64,000 bases of DNA, taken from positions 1 to 64,000 of the forward strand of contig NZ_BJDW01000012.1 in NCBI RefSeq assembly GCF_005405345.1. Reading direction: 5' to 3'. The translations under genes were made by a program, and so were the position numbers. The notes under the pieces were generated by a model that was not told the origin of the DNA, searched no databases, and worked only from the letters and a program-made list of their open reading frames with translations. Of the stretch, positions 52,228 to 62,274 are shown one piece after another; the stretch's first letter is position 1, and every line of letters starts with the position of its first letter. Source of the stretch: Enterococcus viikkiensis (lineage in GTDB: Bacteria; Bacillota; Bacilli; Lactobacillales; Enterococcaceae).

Positions 52228-53028
52228 ATGAAGAAAAAAATAATAGGAATAGTCTCGCTGTTGAGTATTTTACTGGCAATCATCGTTGCCGGTACCAGTG
52301 GCGCAAATGAAGGGCTTGCCAAAGAATCCAAGCAGTCTAAAGAAACGACGATCTACTTAGTTAGACATGGGAAAACCTGGTTCAATACGCAAAACCAAGT
52401 CCAAGGCTTTAGCGATAGTCTGCTGACTGAAGAAGGGGAAACTCAGGCCAAATTAGTCGGCGAAGGCCTAGAAGAAGTCAAATTCACCGCTGCCTACTCC
52501 AGTGATTTGGGGCGCCAGCGTAAGACTGCCCAGCTGATCTTGGCTCAAAACGGAAATAAGATCCCACCGATTGTTGAAAATAAAGGATTTAGAGAAAAAA
52601 ACTTTGGTGGCTTTGAAGGACAGTCCAACGACGACATGAATCTTGCGGTTGCGAAAGCATTGAATTTAGACTATCCCGAAGGTAGCGATGAATTGTGGGA
52701 TTTCTTGAAGGACCAACTAACCGAGGAAGAATTAGCCAATAAAGTCGCAGATGTTGACCCGACAAAAACGGCTGAAACGTATGACCAAATGAAGCAGCGG
52801 GTAGAAAAAGCGATGCCTCAAGTCATGAAAAAAGCCGCCAAAAAAGGTGGAAACGTGTTGATTGTTTCGTCGGGTGGCATTATTCCAATCTTGTTGGAAA
52901 GTGTTGCACCAGGGAAATATCAAGGCGAAAAAATTGCGAATTGCAGTGTGACGACTTTGACTTATAAAGATGGCGTATACGCCGTCAAGAAGATTGGCGA
53001 TACCCATTTTGTCGATCAAAAAGAATAA
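52228..53028 (+). CDS. Exported histidine-phosphatase-family protein
   Basis: A 266-residue protein with an N-terminal signal peptide or membrane anchor (about 4-24), then a histidine phosphatase fold: catalytic RHG in YLVRHGKTWFN (about 47), second Arg in SSDLGRQRKTAQ, Glu in REKNFGGFEG and His-region replaced around IVSSGGIIP (about 213), where family members usually have a second His (SHG). The missing second His suggests altered or lost activity. It starts nine bases after the EIIA gene, so it is in the PTS operon; why an exported phosphatase accompanies a PTS is not clear. Confidence 0.8.
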   Translation: MKKKIIGIVSLLSILLAIIVAGTSGANEGLAKESKQSKETTIYLVRHGKTWFNTQNQVQGFSDSLLTEEGETQAKLVGEGLEEVKFTAAYSSDLGRQRKTAQLILAQNGNKIPPIVENKGFREKNFGGFEGQSNDDMNLAVAKALNLDYPEGSDELWDFLKDQLTEEELANKVADVDPTKTAETYDQMKQRVEKAMPQVMKKAAKKGGNVLIVSSGGIIPILLESVAPGKYQGEKIANCSVTTLTYKDGVYAVKKIGDTHFVDQKE

Positions 53029-53089
53029 CCGATATAAAACCTGAAGCAGTCCGTTATTGACTCATCCTTCAGTTTTAAATAAAAGATGA

Positions 53090-54531
<1,442 letters not shown>

Positions 54532-54532
<1 letters not shown>

Positions 54533-55131
54533 TGAAGATGACCGTAAAAAATCTGATTTCTGTTTTGGGCTCGGCGTTAGTTGGTGTCGGCGTTGGTCTT
54601 TGTGTCGTCACCGGGTTAGGCGCCGATGCGCTAGGTGTTTTGTGGGAAGGGCTGACACAACATTTACCGCTGACAGTCGGTCAGGCTTCTCTCGTTGTTA
54701 CGGGCACTTGTCTAGTGATCGTGGCATTGATTGATAAAAAAGAACTGGGCTTAGCAACTCTATTAAATCCCTTAGCTACTAGTCTGTTGACCGATTTGAT
54801 CATCAAGCATGTCACGCTTGAAGGACCGACCGTTCTGAAACTACTGATCGTCATACTAGGAATTTCCTTTATTGGTATTGGATCAGGGATTGCGGCGGCG
54901 ACGAATGCCGGAAAAGAAAGCTACATCGCTTTGAGCTTTGCATTAAGTAAGCGGCTATCAAAGGATTTAGCCAAAGTTCGTATGAGCCTCGATTGTATTT
55001 GTTTTCTAACCGGAATGATTCTAGGAGGAAAATTTATGATTGGTCCGATCGTTGGTGTGTTATTGATTGGCCCGCTGCTGAAAGCTACGAGTCAGTATTG
55101 TGGGAAAAAGATGCAGCCATTGTTAGGGTAA
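54532..55131 (+). CDS. YczE/YyaS/YitT-like membrane protein
   Basis: A 199-residue protein with about five hydrophobic segments. VGVGLCVVTGLGADALGVLWEGLTQHLPLTVGQASLV resembles the YczE/YitT-type family of unknown function. Its ATG overlaps the last base of the GH1 stop codon (TAATG), so translation is coupled. It closes the PTS operon, followed by a strong terminator. A link to sugar export or uptake is inferred only from position. Confidence 0.7.
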
Positions 55132-55136
55132 GAAAA

Positions 55137-55171
55137 AGCGATTAAAATCGGAAAGATTTTAATCGCTTTTT
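55137..55171. terminator. Bidirectional terminator, near-identical to one at 48111
   Basis: AGCGATTAAAATC, five-base loop, GATTTTAATCGCT, five T residues. It ends the PTS operon and the convergent TetR gene. Confidence 0.85.
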
Positions 55172-55174
55172 GCG

Positions 55175-55714
55175 TTACTCAAAATTTTTTTTCACCAAGG
55201 CCCAAACGAGTTCAAATTGCTCCTGAAAATGTTCATCCCAACGGATCGCATAGGCGGGGGCTGAAAAATACATAAAGGACAATAAAATCCCAATCGTAAA
55301 CTCTTCATCCTTTCCGGTTGCGGTCATAAAGCTTTCACCTAGATCTCGTGCGTGTCTTTGATAGGCAGACAAGTCTTGCTCGATGTAGGTCGTATAGACC
55401 AAAAACATCTCAGGATTCTGCTGCTTCGCTTGGCGTTTTCCATCTGCTAACGCCCACAGCCAGTCGTGGGCAATGACAGAAACGTCGTCATAAGAAGAAG
55501 TGTCAAAAGGAAGAATCGCAATCAATTGCTGGTCCAGCCATTTCATCGCTAATTCAGTCCAGAGGGCCTTTTTATTGGGAAAATATTTATAAAGGGCGGC
55601 ATGGCTGACGCCTAATGCACCACCGACATCATTCAACGATATTTTAATATTTTGTTTTTGTTCAACTAGGTCGAACGCGGTTTGTAAGATTAATTCTTTT
55701 GATAGAGTAGTCAT
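55175..55714 (-). CDS. TetR-family regulator
   Basis: A 179-residue protein with an N-terminal TetR HTH (about 8-52: ILQTAFDLVEQKQNIKISLNDVGGALGVSHAALYKYFPNKKALWTEL) and a helical C-terminal effector domain of the WHG type (AYAIRWDEHFQEQFELVWALV). It is divergent from a short-chain dehydrogenase gene across about 100 bases that contain a perfect inverted repeat over the SDR promoter, so it most likely represses the SDR gene. Effector unknown. Confidence 0.88.
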   Translation of the reverse strand: MTTLSKELILQTAFDLVEQKQNIKISLNDVGGALGVSHAALYKYFPNKKALWTELAMKWLDQQLIAILPFDTSSYDDVSVIAHDWLWALADGKRQAKQQNPEMFLVYTTYIEQDLSAYQRHARDLGESFMTATGKDEEFTIGILLSFMYFSAPAYAIRWDEHFQEQFELVWALVKKNFE

Positions 55715-55732
55715 GCATTGATTTTAGCAGAA

Positions 55733-55771
55733 GTTACATTAATTGACAAATGTAACCAACCGGTTTATAGT
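55733..55771 (+). promoter_or_regulatory. SDR promoter overlapped by the TetR operator
   Basis: TTGACA (55743-55748), 17 bases, TATAGT (55766-55771) is a near-consensus promoter. The perfect inverted repeat GTTACATT (55733-55740) / AATGTAAC (55749-55756) brackets the -35 box, an ideal place for TetR repression. A further GTTAC half-site lies at about 55782. Confidence 0.75.
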
Positions 55772-55817
55772 GACGTAGTGAGTTACAAAAATAAAAAAAT
55801 GTAAATGAGGAATTTAA

Positions 55818-56597
55818 ATGAAATTAGAAAATAATACCGTGCTTATTACCGGAGGAACCTCAGGACTCGGTTTAGGCCTAGCCCAAGCTCTTTTAAAGCA
55901 TAATACCGTGATCGTTACTTCTCGCCGTCCGGCGGTGATTGAGCAAGTAACGGCTGAAAATCCTGGATTGATCGGTTATCCAGTCGATGTCAGCGATCTA
56001 GCCAGTGTTGAGCGTTTAAAAGAAAGGATTCTAAACGAACATCCGACACTAAATATGGTGATTAATTCGGCTGGAATTATGCAAAGCGTGAATTTTTTTG
56101 ACGCGGCTGCTCCGTTGTCGAAAGAAATCGAAACCAATTTAATTGGAACGATCAATGTCGATAAAGTTTTTCTGCCATTGTTGGCACAGCAACCCGAAGC
56201 AACATTGGTGAATATTACTTCTGGGCTGGCTTATGTGGCGAGTACGGCTAATCCGATTTATTCCGCTAGTAAATCTGGAGTGGGCGCATTGACCGAAGCG
56301 ATTCGCGGCCAAGCCGATTATTTTGGACATGAAAAGCTGCATGTCATTCAAGTTGCACCACCCTTAGTTTCAGAGACCAATTTGAATCCAGCGATGCATG
56401 AAAATGGTGAAAAGAATCCGTTGAATATGAAACTAGCGGATTTTGTTCCACTGGTGATTAAAGGAATCGAAAAAGATAAAGCAGTTATTAATCCCGGTCC
56501 TAGTAAATTATTGAATATCATTGGTCGATTCGCTCCAATGGCGTTACGTATAGGGGCGATGAAAGGTTCAATGGCGACCGAATTCGTAAAAAAATAA
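55818..56597 (+). CDS. Short-chain dehydrogenase, DltE-like
   Basis: A 259-residue SDR: cofactor motif TGGTSGLGLG (about 11-20), NSAG (about 84), and the catalytic Ser-Tyr-Lys in NITSGLAYVASTANPIYSASKSG (Ser about 135, Y and K in YSASK about 149-153). Arg at the end of the second strand (TSRRP) suggests NADP(H). DltE-like oxidoreductases of this type have no firm substrate. It stands alone under TetR control, with a terminator behind it. Confidence 0.87.
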   Translation: MKLENNTVLITGGTSGLGLGLAQALLKHNTVIVTSRRPAVIEQVTAENPGLIGYPVDVSDLASVERLKERILNEHPTLNMVINSAGIMQSVNFFDAAAPLSKEIETNLIGTINVDKVFLPLLAQQPEATLVNITSGLAYVASTANPIYSASKSGVGALTEAIRGQADYFGHEKLHVIQVAPPLVSETNLNPAMHENGEKNPLNMKLADFVPLVIKGIEKDKAVINPGPSKLLNIIGRFAPMALRIGAMKGSMATEFVKK

Positions 56598-56607
56598 AGT
56601 GAATGTA

Positions 56608-56643
56608 AAGCCCTTAAGAGCAAAAAATCTTAAGGGCTTTTTT
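56608..56643 (+). terminator. Terminator of the SDR gene
   Basis: AAGCCCTTAAGA and TCTTAAGGGCTT around an 8-base loop, then T residues. Confidence 0.85.
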
Positions 56644-56733
56644 AGCGTTAAATTGGAAACAAGAGGCACGAACACTTAAGAAAGCTAAAAATGAAGCGAT
56701 ATTCACATGAATGAAATTTCATGTTATTTTATA

Positions 56734-56789
56734 TTGACAGCTCTTTTCTTGGATGGTAAAGTATCGTTAACTAATCGTAATTATTACGT
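56734..56789 (+). promoter_or_regulatory. Promoter and Zur box upstream of adcA
   Basis: TTGACA (56734-56739), 17 bases, TAAAGT (56757-56762). A Zur-type box TCGTAATTATTACGT (56775-56789) follows, matching the Gram-positive consensus TCGTAATNATTACGA at 14 of 15 positions. The box lies just past the -10, where a zinc-bound repressor would block transcription. The remaining leader (56790-56980) has no gene; it contains an AACGATTCGTT palindrome at 56896-56906. Confidence 0.75.
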
Positions 56790-56980
56790 TTTGTGTAACG
56801 CGAATAGGAGGGCATAAACAAGGTAATACTGCTGTTCATAGTCTTGGAGATTTCATGCACTTAGTGATCATGGACTGCTTATTTTATGATTGCCTAACGA
56901 TTCGTTGTAATTTTTAATTGTGAAGTCGATTTAGTGGATGAACGTCAGCGGTAAAAATAGTTTTAAGAAAGAGGTTGGGA

Positions 56981-58498
56981 ATGAAGAAGTTAGGGTTAGT
57001 TTTGTTTAGTATAGGAGCGTTGATCGGTCTGGCTGGGTGCAAAGAGAATAATCAAGCGGCGACCAAAAGCAAAAATGATAAGCTGCAGATCGTTGCGACC
57101 TTTTATCCGATGTATGATTTTACTAAAAATATCGTGGGTGATGAAGCGGAGGTGTCCTTATTGATGCCAGCTGGAACGGAGCCTCATGATTACGAGCCTT
57201 CCGCTAGAGATTTGGCGAAGATCACAGATGCCGATGCATTTATTTATCATAATGAAAATATGGAAATGTGGGTACCCAAAGCAATCAAATCGTGGGAAAA
57301 AGGCTCACCGAATATTGTTGAAGGCACAAAAGGGATGCTGCTACTTCCAGGTGAAGAAGAACATGGGCATAGTCACGAAGAAGGGCATCCCCATGCGTTG
57401 GACCCCCATACTTGGGTATCGCCTTATCGAGCAATCCAAGAAGTGGAATCAATCAAAGAGCAGTTGAGTGCACTTTATCCAGAAAAAAAGGCCGTCTTTG
57501 AAGTCAATGCAAAAAAATATTTAGCCGAGCTTGAGGCCTTGGATAAAAGCTATACAACAACTTTACAAGCGGCGAAGCAAAAGAATTTTGTTACCCAGCA
57601 TACCGCCTTTAGTTATTTGGCGCTGGATTATGGCTTGAATCAAGTTGGTATCTCTGGGATCAATCCGGATCAAGAGCCGGACCCTTCGCGAATTGCGGAA
57701 TTAAAACACTATGTCGAAGAAAATCAAATCCGCTATATTTATTCAGAGAATACCAATCAAGGCAAAGTGGCCCAAACTTTGGTGGACGAGACAAAGGTAA
57801 AACTAGCTGTCTTGAATCCGTTAGAAAGTCTGACTAAAAAGCAGCTAGACGCCGGAGAAAATTATTTGTCGATCATGGAGCAAAATCTGTCAGCTTTGAA
57901 GAAAACCACTAGCGTCGCCGGAAAAGCGATTCAACCGGAGCATGCAGCAAAATCGGAAGAAACGATCTATCACGGCTATTTCAAGGATTCACAAGTAAAG
58001 GACCGTCCGTTGTCAGATTTTAATGGGAAGTGGCAATCGGTCTATCCGCTTTTGGAAAAAGGTGACTTAGATCAAGTATTCGATTATAAAGCTAAATTGA
58101 CTAACGATAAGACCGCAGCAGAATACAAAGAGTATTACGAAACAGGGTATCAAACGGACGTTGAACAACTCACGATCAAAGGTGATCAGATTGATTTTAT
58201 AGTGGCGGGTCAGCATCATCAATACAAATATGAAGCGATCGGTTATAAAATTTTAAACTATGCTAAAGGCAATCGCGGGGTACGCTTCACCTTTGAGACA
58301 AAAGATCCCGCTGCGGGTAAGTATAAATATGTTCAGTTTAGTGATCATGGGATCGCACCAGGTAAGTCGTCACACTTCCATCTGTATGTTGGAGGCGAGA
58401 GTCAGGCTGCCTTATACGAAGAATTAGACAACTGGCCGACCTATTATCCGCAGTCTATGAGTAGTCAAGCGATTGCGCAGGAAATGTTGGCCCATTAA
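56981..58498 (+). CDS. adcA: Zinc-binding lipoprotein AdcA (ZnuA and ZinT domains)
   Basis: A 505-residue lipoprotein: lipobox LAGC (Cys about 19), a ZnuA-type cluster A-I domain (about 33-315) with His/Glu metal ligands (GTEPHDYEP, LDPHTWVSP, TQHTAFSYL, YSENTNQ) and a His-rich loop HGHSHEEGHPHALDPH, then a ZinT/YodA domain (about 335-505, IYHGYFKDSQVKDRPLSDFNGKWQSVYP and SHFHLYVGG). AdcA collects zinc for the AdcBC importer, whose genes are not adjacent. The Zur box upstream indicates zinc repression. ATG 56981 follows GAGGTTGGG. Confidence 0.92.
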   Translation: MKKLGLVLFSIGALIGLAGCKENNQAATKSKNDKLQIVATFYPMYDFTKNIVGDEAEVSLLMPAGTEPHDYEPSARDLAKITDADAFIYHNENMEMWVPKAIKSWEKGSPNIVEGTKGMLLLPGEEEHGHSHEEGHPHALDPHTWVSPYRAIQEVESIKEQLSALYPEKKAVFEVNAKKYLAELEALDKSYTTTLQAAKQKNFVTQHTAFSYLALDYGLNQVGISGINPDQEPDPSRIAELKHYVEENQIRYIYSENTNQGKVAQTLVDETKVKLAVLNPLESLTKKQLDAGENYLSIMEQNLSALKKTTSVAGKAIQPEHAAKSEETIYHGYFKDSQVKDRPLSDFNGKWQSVYPLLEKGDLDQVFDYKAKLTNDKTAAEYKEYYETGYQTDVEQLTIKGDQIDFIVAGQHHQYKYEAIGYKILNYAKGNRGVRFTFETKDPAAGKYKYVQFSDHGIAPGKSSHFHLYVGGESQAALYEELDNWPTYYPQSMSSQAIAQEMLAH

Positions 58499-58515
58499 TC
58501 AAGGAGGGGAGCGAC

Positions 58516-58632
58516 TTGGAAAAAACGGATTTGGCAAGTGCCTATCGTCGTTTAAAAAGTCCCAATATCAAAACCCGTAAACGCGCGTTAAAAATCATCA
58601 AGGCCGTGAAACGTGGACAACTAAAGAAATAA
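58516..58632 (+). CDS. Small basic protein, possible metal-homeostasis peptide
   Basis: A 38-residue, strongly basic protein starting at TTG 58516, with AAGGAGGGG upstream, 18 bases after adcA. The sequence begins MEKTDLASAYRRLKS and ends in a Lys/Arg-rich helix (KRALKIIKAVKRGQLKK). Small proteins of this form are annotated in lactobacilli and enterococci as putative metal homeostasis proteins, by my recollection. Co-transcription with adcA fits a link to zinc. It is followed at once by the operon terminator. Confidence 0.7.
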   Translation: MEKTDLASAYRRLKSPNIKTRKRALKIIKAVKRGQLKK

Positions 58633-58638
58633 AAATCC

Positions 58639-58675
58639 TGGAGCTGCGCAAGGTCAAAGCGCAGCTCCTTTTTTG
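58639..58675 (+). terminator. Terminator of the adcA operon
   Basis: GGAGCTGCGC and GCGCAGCTCC around a 9-base loop, with six T residues. Very strong stem. Confidence 0.9.
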
Positions 58676-58806
58676 TGGCTTACTTTGGAAGGAAGCTGCG
58701 TATTCAAAGAATTAACTAAAATTGGCCCAATCAGCGTTATCCATTCGCTTCTGCTTATTCACAAATGCTAGAATGAAGAAAGTAGCTATATTTAAGGAGG
58801 TCTGCC

Positions 58807-59844
58807 ATGAAGAAAAAGCTGGTATATGTAATTGCATTTGCTGGAATCCTTCTGCTTGGCTTAGTGATTCAGGCGAAAAGCAGTATATTTTATTCAGAAG
58901 CAGTTATAAAAGTGGAACAGGTGACGCAAGAGGGAAATAGACAAACCATCTCTGGAACGCTGCTGAATCGTAGCGGACAGGCAACAGTAGAGATGGACTA
59001 TCATGAAAATGAAGCTGTACATCCTTTGTATCGCCAAGGCGAGCAACTGATTGTTCGAAAGCTTGGCAGCCAGTGGCAAGTGCTTTCACTAAAACGCGAT
59101 GGCTATGTATTTATGTTGCTGGCTTTATTCGTTTGGTTGGTGCTGCTGATCAGTGGCAAGGGCGGAATTTCCACGTTGCTGGGCTTAGCGCTGAATAGTT
59201 TTTTATTGGTGGGCTTTTTGTGGGTGCATCAGGCGAGTCAATGGTCGTTGCTAGTATTAATGAGTGTCTATACGGTTGTGGCGGTTGTTGTGGCGATGGG
59301 AACATCCTATGGCTTTAGAAATTTAGATGTAAGGAAGCTTTTAGGTACCTTAATGAGTGTCTTTCTCGCTTTTTTTATTTGTTTACTGGCGATGCATTGG
59401 TTGAAGGACGACGGCTTACGCTATGAAGAGCTGCAGTTTATTACGCGGCCGTACCGTTCGGTTTTCTTAGGTGGCTTATTGATTGGTGCGATTGGTGCCA
59501 GTATGGATAACGTGGTGACGATTATCTCCAGCCTAGATGAAATCAGAGAAAAAAATCCACAACTGCCTTTGAAACAGCTGCTGCATTCAGGTCAGCAGAT
59601 TGCTCAAGATACAGCCTCATCCATGATCAATGTCTTGATGTTTGCGTATCTCAGTGGGGCGATTCCGGCATTTGTTTTCTATATTGCCAATGGCTGGAAT
59701 TTTGCAGATGTTATGGGAATGCACTTATCACTAGAAATTTTGCGTACATTGTGTGGCGGCTTCGCGATCGTTTTATCTGTACCGCTGGCATTAGCGGCTT
59801 TTGGTGTGGCTGAAGGGATTCAGGAGAGGAGGCAGACTAAATGA
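58807..59844 (+). CDS. YibE/F-family membrane protein, longer member
   Basis: A 345-residue protein with an N-terminal segment (signal anchor, about 5-22), an extracytoplasmic beta-rich domain (about 30-95) and six or seven further membrane segments. The block GGLLIGAIGASMDNVVTIISSLDEIREKNP (about 220-250) is the YibE/F signature. The function of the family is not established. AAGGAGG precedes the ATG. It overlaps the next gene by four bases (ATGA). Confidence 0.85.
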   Translation: MKKKLVYVIAFAGILLLGLVIQAKSSIFYSEAVIKVEQVTQEGNRQTISGTLLNRSGQATVEMDYHENEAVHPLYRQGEQLIVRKLGSQWQVLSLKRDGYVFMLLALFVWLVLLISGKGGISTLLGLALNSFLLVGFLWVHQASQWSLLVLMSVYTVVAVVVAMGTSYGFRNLDVRKLLGTLMSVFLAFFICLLAMHWLKDDGLRYEELQFITRPYRSVFLGGLLIGAIGASMDNVVTIISSLDEIREKNPQLPLKQLLHSGQQIAQDTASSMINVLMFAYLSGAIPAFVFYIANGWNFADVMGMHLSLEILRTLCGGFAIVLSVPLALAAFGVAEGIQERRQTK

Positions 59845-60602
59845 ATGTACTGCTCGTTCTTACGTTACTGTTAGTGGGCTTAGTTGTTTTGGTTTTTAAG
59901 CGAAGCTCGATCTATATGATCACCGGCACCTTCGCGAATTTCTGCTTGTTTCTTTTGCTGTTGTTTCTGTTGAGCCACAATGTTCCGGTATATCCAGTGA
60001 CGTTTTTGATTTTTCTTGGGGTAACGCTGGTGACCTTGTTCTACATCAATGACGTCAATCAAAAAACCAAAGCCGCTTTTCTTTGTGTGCTGTGTTTCTT
60101 GCTTGTTTTTACACTGGTCTCCCAGACTTTCATTCAGGTATTGCAGGTCCATGGCTTTGCCCTTGAAGAATTGGATGAATTGCAAATGATGGATTTGTCG
60201 GTTGATGTTCCTTTTTCAGCGTTAAATCGTTCGATCATTTTAATGAGCTTTTCTGGTGCGGTGATTGACAGTAGTATGGCGGTTAGTAGCTCGACGTATG
60301 AAATTTTTTCCCAGACGGCTGATCTAACCTTTAAGGAATTGTGGCATTCCAGTATGAAGGTAGTACAAGCGATCTTAAGTTCAACGATCAATACGTTGCT
60401 TTTTGCTTTTATGGGATCGAGTCTGGCTTTGATCATTTGGATTCAGGATTTAAAGTATTCCTTTTTAGAAGTGATCAACTCCAAGGCCTTCGTGGGTGAA
60501 TTGCTGATCAGCATTTTGACAAGTAGCGCTGCGGTAATTATTTTACCGCTAACGGCGCTGGCTGCCAGTTATCTCTTTTATAACCGCTATTTCCTAAAAT
60601 AA
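59841..60602 (+). CDS. YibE/F-family membrane protein, shorter member
   Basis: A 253-residue protein with about seven membrane segments; LMSFSGAVIDSSMAVSSSTYEI (about 132-153) corresponds to the GA-x-D-x-x-x signature of YibE/F proteins. It is translationally coupled to the longer member and the two probably form a complex. A bidirectional terminator follows. Confidence 0.85.
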   Translation: MNVLLVLTLLLVGLVVLVFKRSSIYMITGTFANFCLFLLLLFLLSHNVPVYPVTFLIFLGVTLVTLFYINDVNQKTKAAFLCVLCFLLVFTLVSQTFIQVLQVHGFALEELDELQMMDLSVDVPFSALNRSIILMSFSGAVIDSSMAVSSSTYEIFSQTADLTFKELWHSSMKVVQAILSSTINTLLFAFMGSSLALIIWIQDLKYSFLEVINSKAFVGELLISILTSSAAVIILPLTALAASYLFYNRYFLK

Positions 60603-60606
60603 TCGA

Positions 60607-60657
60607 CAAAAACTCGCTCAGACGTAGAAGAAGCATACGTCTAAGCGAGTTTTTGTC
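60607..60657. terminator. Bidirectional terminator between convergent operons
   Basis: AAAACTCGCTCAGACGTA pairs with TACGTCTAAGCGAGTTTT across a 10-base loop. It serves the YibE/F pair (plus) and the glycerol-3-phosphate operon (minus). Confidence 0.85.
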
Positions 60658-60658
60658 A

Positions 60659-61015
60659 CTAAATTCCTGGCAAATTACTAGTAGCGACTAGATCGACTCC
60701 CGTATCCAGCAGATTTTCTACTACGACATCGCCGATCGAGACCGGTGCTTGTAAGCGCACACGGTTAATGATCTTCATGGCGTCTTTGACCGAACCTTTT
60801 GGGATGCCATCCGCGGTTTTGACCGAACAGCGGGCCGATTTTGTTCCTGTGTTGACGACGACCGTGGAAGTCACGACCCGGATTGGATTTGTTGCTTCGG
60901 CTTTGCCGTATTTCACGCCTTTATTGCAGCTATTGCCGCTGACCTGATATTCATTTTCTTCATCGACGCTTAAATGACAGCCTTTTGGGCACATAATACA
61001 AATAAATTTTTTCAT
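60659..61015 (-). CDS. DUF1667-family protein with Cys motifs
   Basis: A 118-residue protein starting at ATG 61015 behind AGGAGGTTCAC. CIMCPKGCHL near the N-terminus and GNSCNKGVKYG (about 30-40) give four Cys that may hold a metal or iron-sulfur cluster. The rest (IRVVTSTVVVNTG; IPKGSVKDAMKIIN) is the DUF1667 core. Such proteins follow the two FAD enzymes of this operon in many Firmicutes and resemble a small electron-transfer partner of a GlpABC-like system. One base separates it from the upstream stop codon. Confidence 0.85.
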   Translation of the reverse strand: MKKFICIMCPKGCHLSVDEENEYQVSGNSCNKGVKYGKAEATNPIRVVTSTVVVNTGTKSARCSVKTADGIPKGSVKDAMKIINRVRLQAPVSIGDVVVENLLDTGVDLVATSNLPGI

Positions 61016-61016
61016 G

Positions 61017-62273
61017 TTAGTGAACCTCCTGTACAGAGATTTCAATTTCATTATTGTTGATCTTATCAATCACTTTTTTAGAGACATTGATTTTTTCTAA
61101 TTCACCTGGAATAAGGTAGCTTTTTTTCTTTTGGGCTAAGATTTCGCCGTGAGAACTGATGGTGATCTGACAGTCGTCAAACACTTGATTGACTCTGAAA
61201 AACATTTCGACTTTGCGGTCGACATTTTCTTCCCGAATTTTTTGTGGTACAACATAAGAAACATGTTCGCCGTTTTTAACGATCAAACTATTGTCGTCCT
61301 CTTTTTTGGGTTGAAGAATATACTGAGCTGCAGCAGTTCCAGCCCGCTCGCTTTCCGCTGTTACAAAATCGACGAGATCATGGACGTGAACCACATTGCC
61401 ACAAGCAAAAATCCCCGGAACCTGCGTCTCCATGTTTTCATATACGACCGCACCGTGAGTCCGATTATCTAAAGGCACACCAGCCCCGCGACTCAATTCA
61501 TTTTCAGGGATCAGTCCCACCGATAATAAAATTGTGTCACATTCAAAGGTTTGCTCAGTTCCTGGAATCGGTTGTCGTTTTTCATCTACTTCAGAGACAA
61601 CGACTGCTTCGACCCGGCTTTTTCCTCGGACATCGGTAATAGTATGGGAAAGCAGCAAAGGAATATCGTAATCCTCCAAACATTGCACGATATTTCGAGT
61701 CAAACCGCCGGAATAAGGCATCACTTCCACACATGCTAAAACCTCGGCGCCTTCTAAGGTCATGCGGCGAGCCATGATTAAACCAATATCGCCAGAGCCT
61801 AAAATGATTACTTTTTTTCCGACCATGTAGCCTTCCATATTGACATAGCGTTGGGCAGTGCCGGCAGTATAGACCCCAGCCGGACGACTGCCGGGAATGC
61901 CGATCGCCCCGCGCGTCCGTTCGCGACAGCCCATCGCCAAAATAATGGCTTTACTTTGCAAGATTTGATAACCTTGCTCCTTATTGACGATGTGGACATT
62001 TTTGTCTTCCGTGACTTCCAGGACCATTGTATCAAGGCAGACTTGGATCGATGTATCTTCCAACATATCGATAAAACGCTGAGCGTATTCCGGTCCAGTC
62101 AATTCGGTTTTAAAATAGGTTAGGCCAAAGCCATTATGGATACACTGATTTAAAATACCGCCTAATTGATGATCCCGTTCAATGATCAAAATGTCTTTCA
62201 CACCTTGCTTATAGGCTGCTAAAGCAGCAGCTAAACCAGCGGGCCCGCCACCGATGACAATCAATTCATACAT
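61017..62273 (-). CDS. NAD(P)/FAD-dependent oxidoreductase, second subunit
   Basis: A 418-residue flavoprotein: FAD motif VIGGGPAGLAAALAAYKQG at the start, NAD(P) motif ILGSGDIGLIMARRM (about 155) and GIFACGNVVHVHDLVD (about 288). The C-terminal 100 residues (NVDRKVEMFFRVNQ...) are a small beta-rich domain. In GlpA-like clusters this protein is thought to pass electrons from the FAD dehydrogenase. Stop and start of neighbouring genes are one to two bases apart, so the three genes form one operon. Confidence 0.88.
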   Translation of the reverse strand: MYELIVIGGGPAGLAAALAAYKQGVKDILIIERDHQLGGILNQCIHNGFGLTYFKTELTGPEYAQRFIDMLEDTSIQVCLDTMVLEVTEDKNVHIVNKEQGYQILQSKAIILAMGCRERTRGAIGIPGSRPAGVYTAGTAQRYVNMEGYMVGKKVIILGSGDIGLIMARRMTLEGAEVLACVEVMPYSGGLTRNIVQCLEDYDIPLLLSHTITDVRGKSRVEAVVVSEVDEKRQPIPGTEQTFECDTILLSVGLIPENELSRGAGVPLDNRTHGAVVYENMETQVPGIFACGNVVHVHDLVDFVTAESERAGTAAAQYILQPKKEDDNSLIVKNGEHVSYVVPQKIREENVDRKVEMFFRVNQVFDDCQITISSHGEILAQKKKSYLIPGELEKINVSKKVIDKINNNEIEISVQEVH

Positions 62274-62274
62274 T

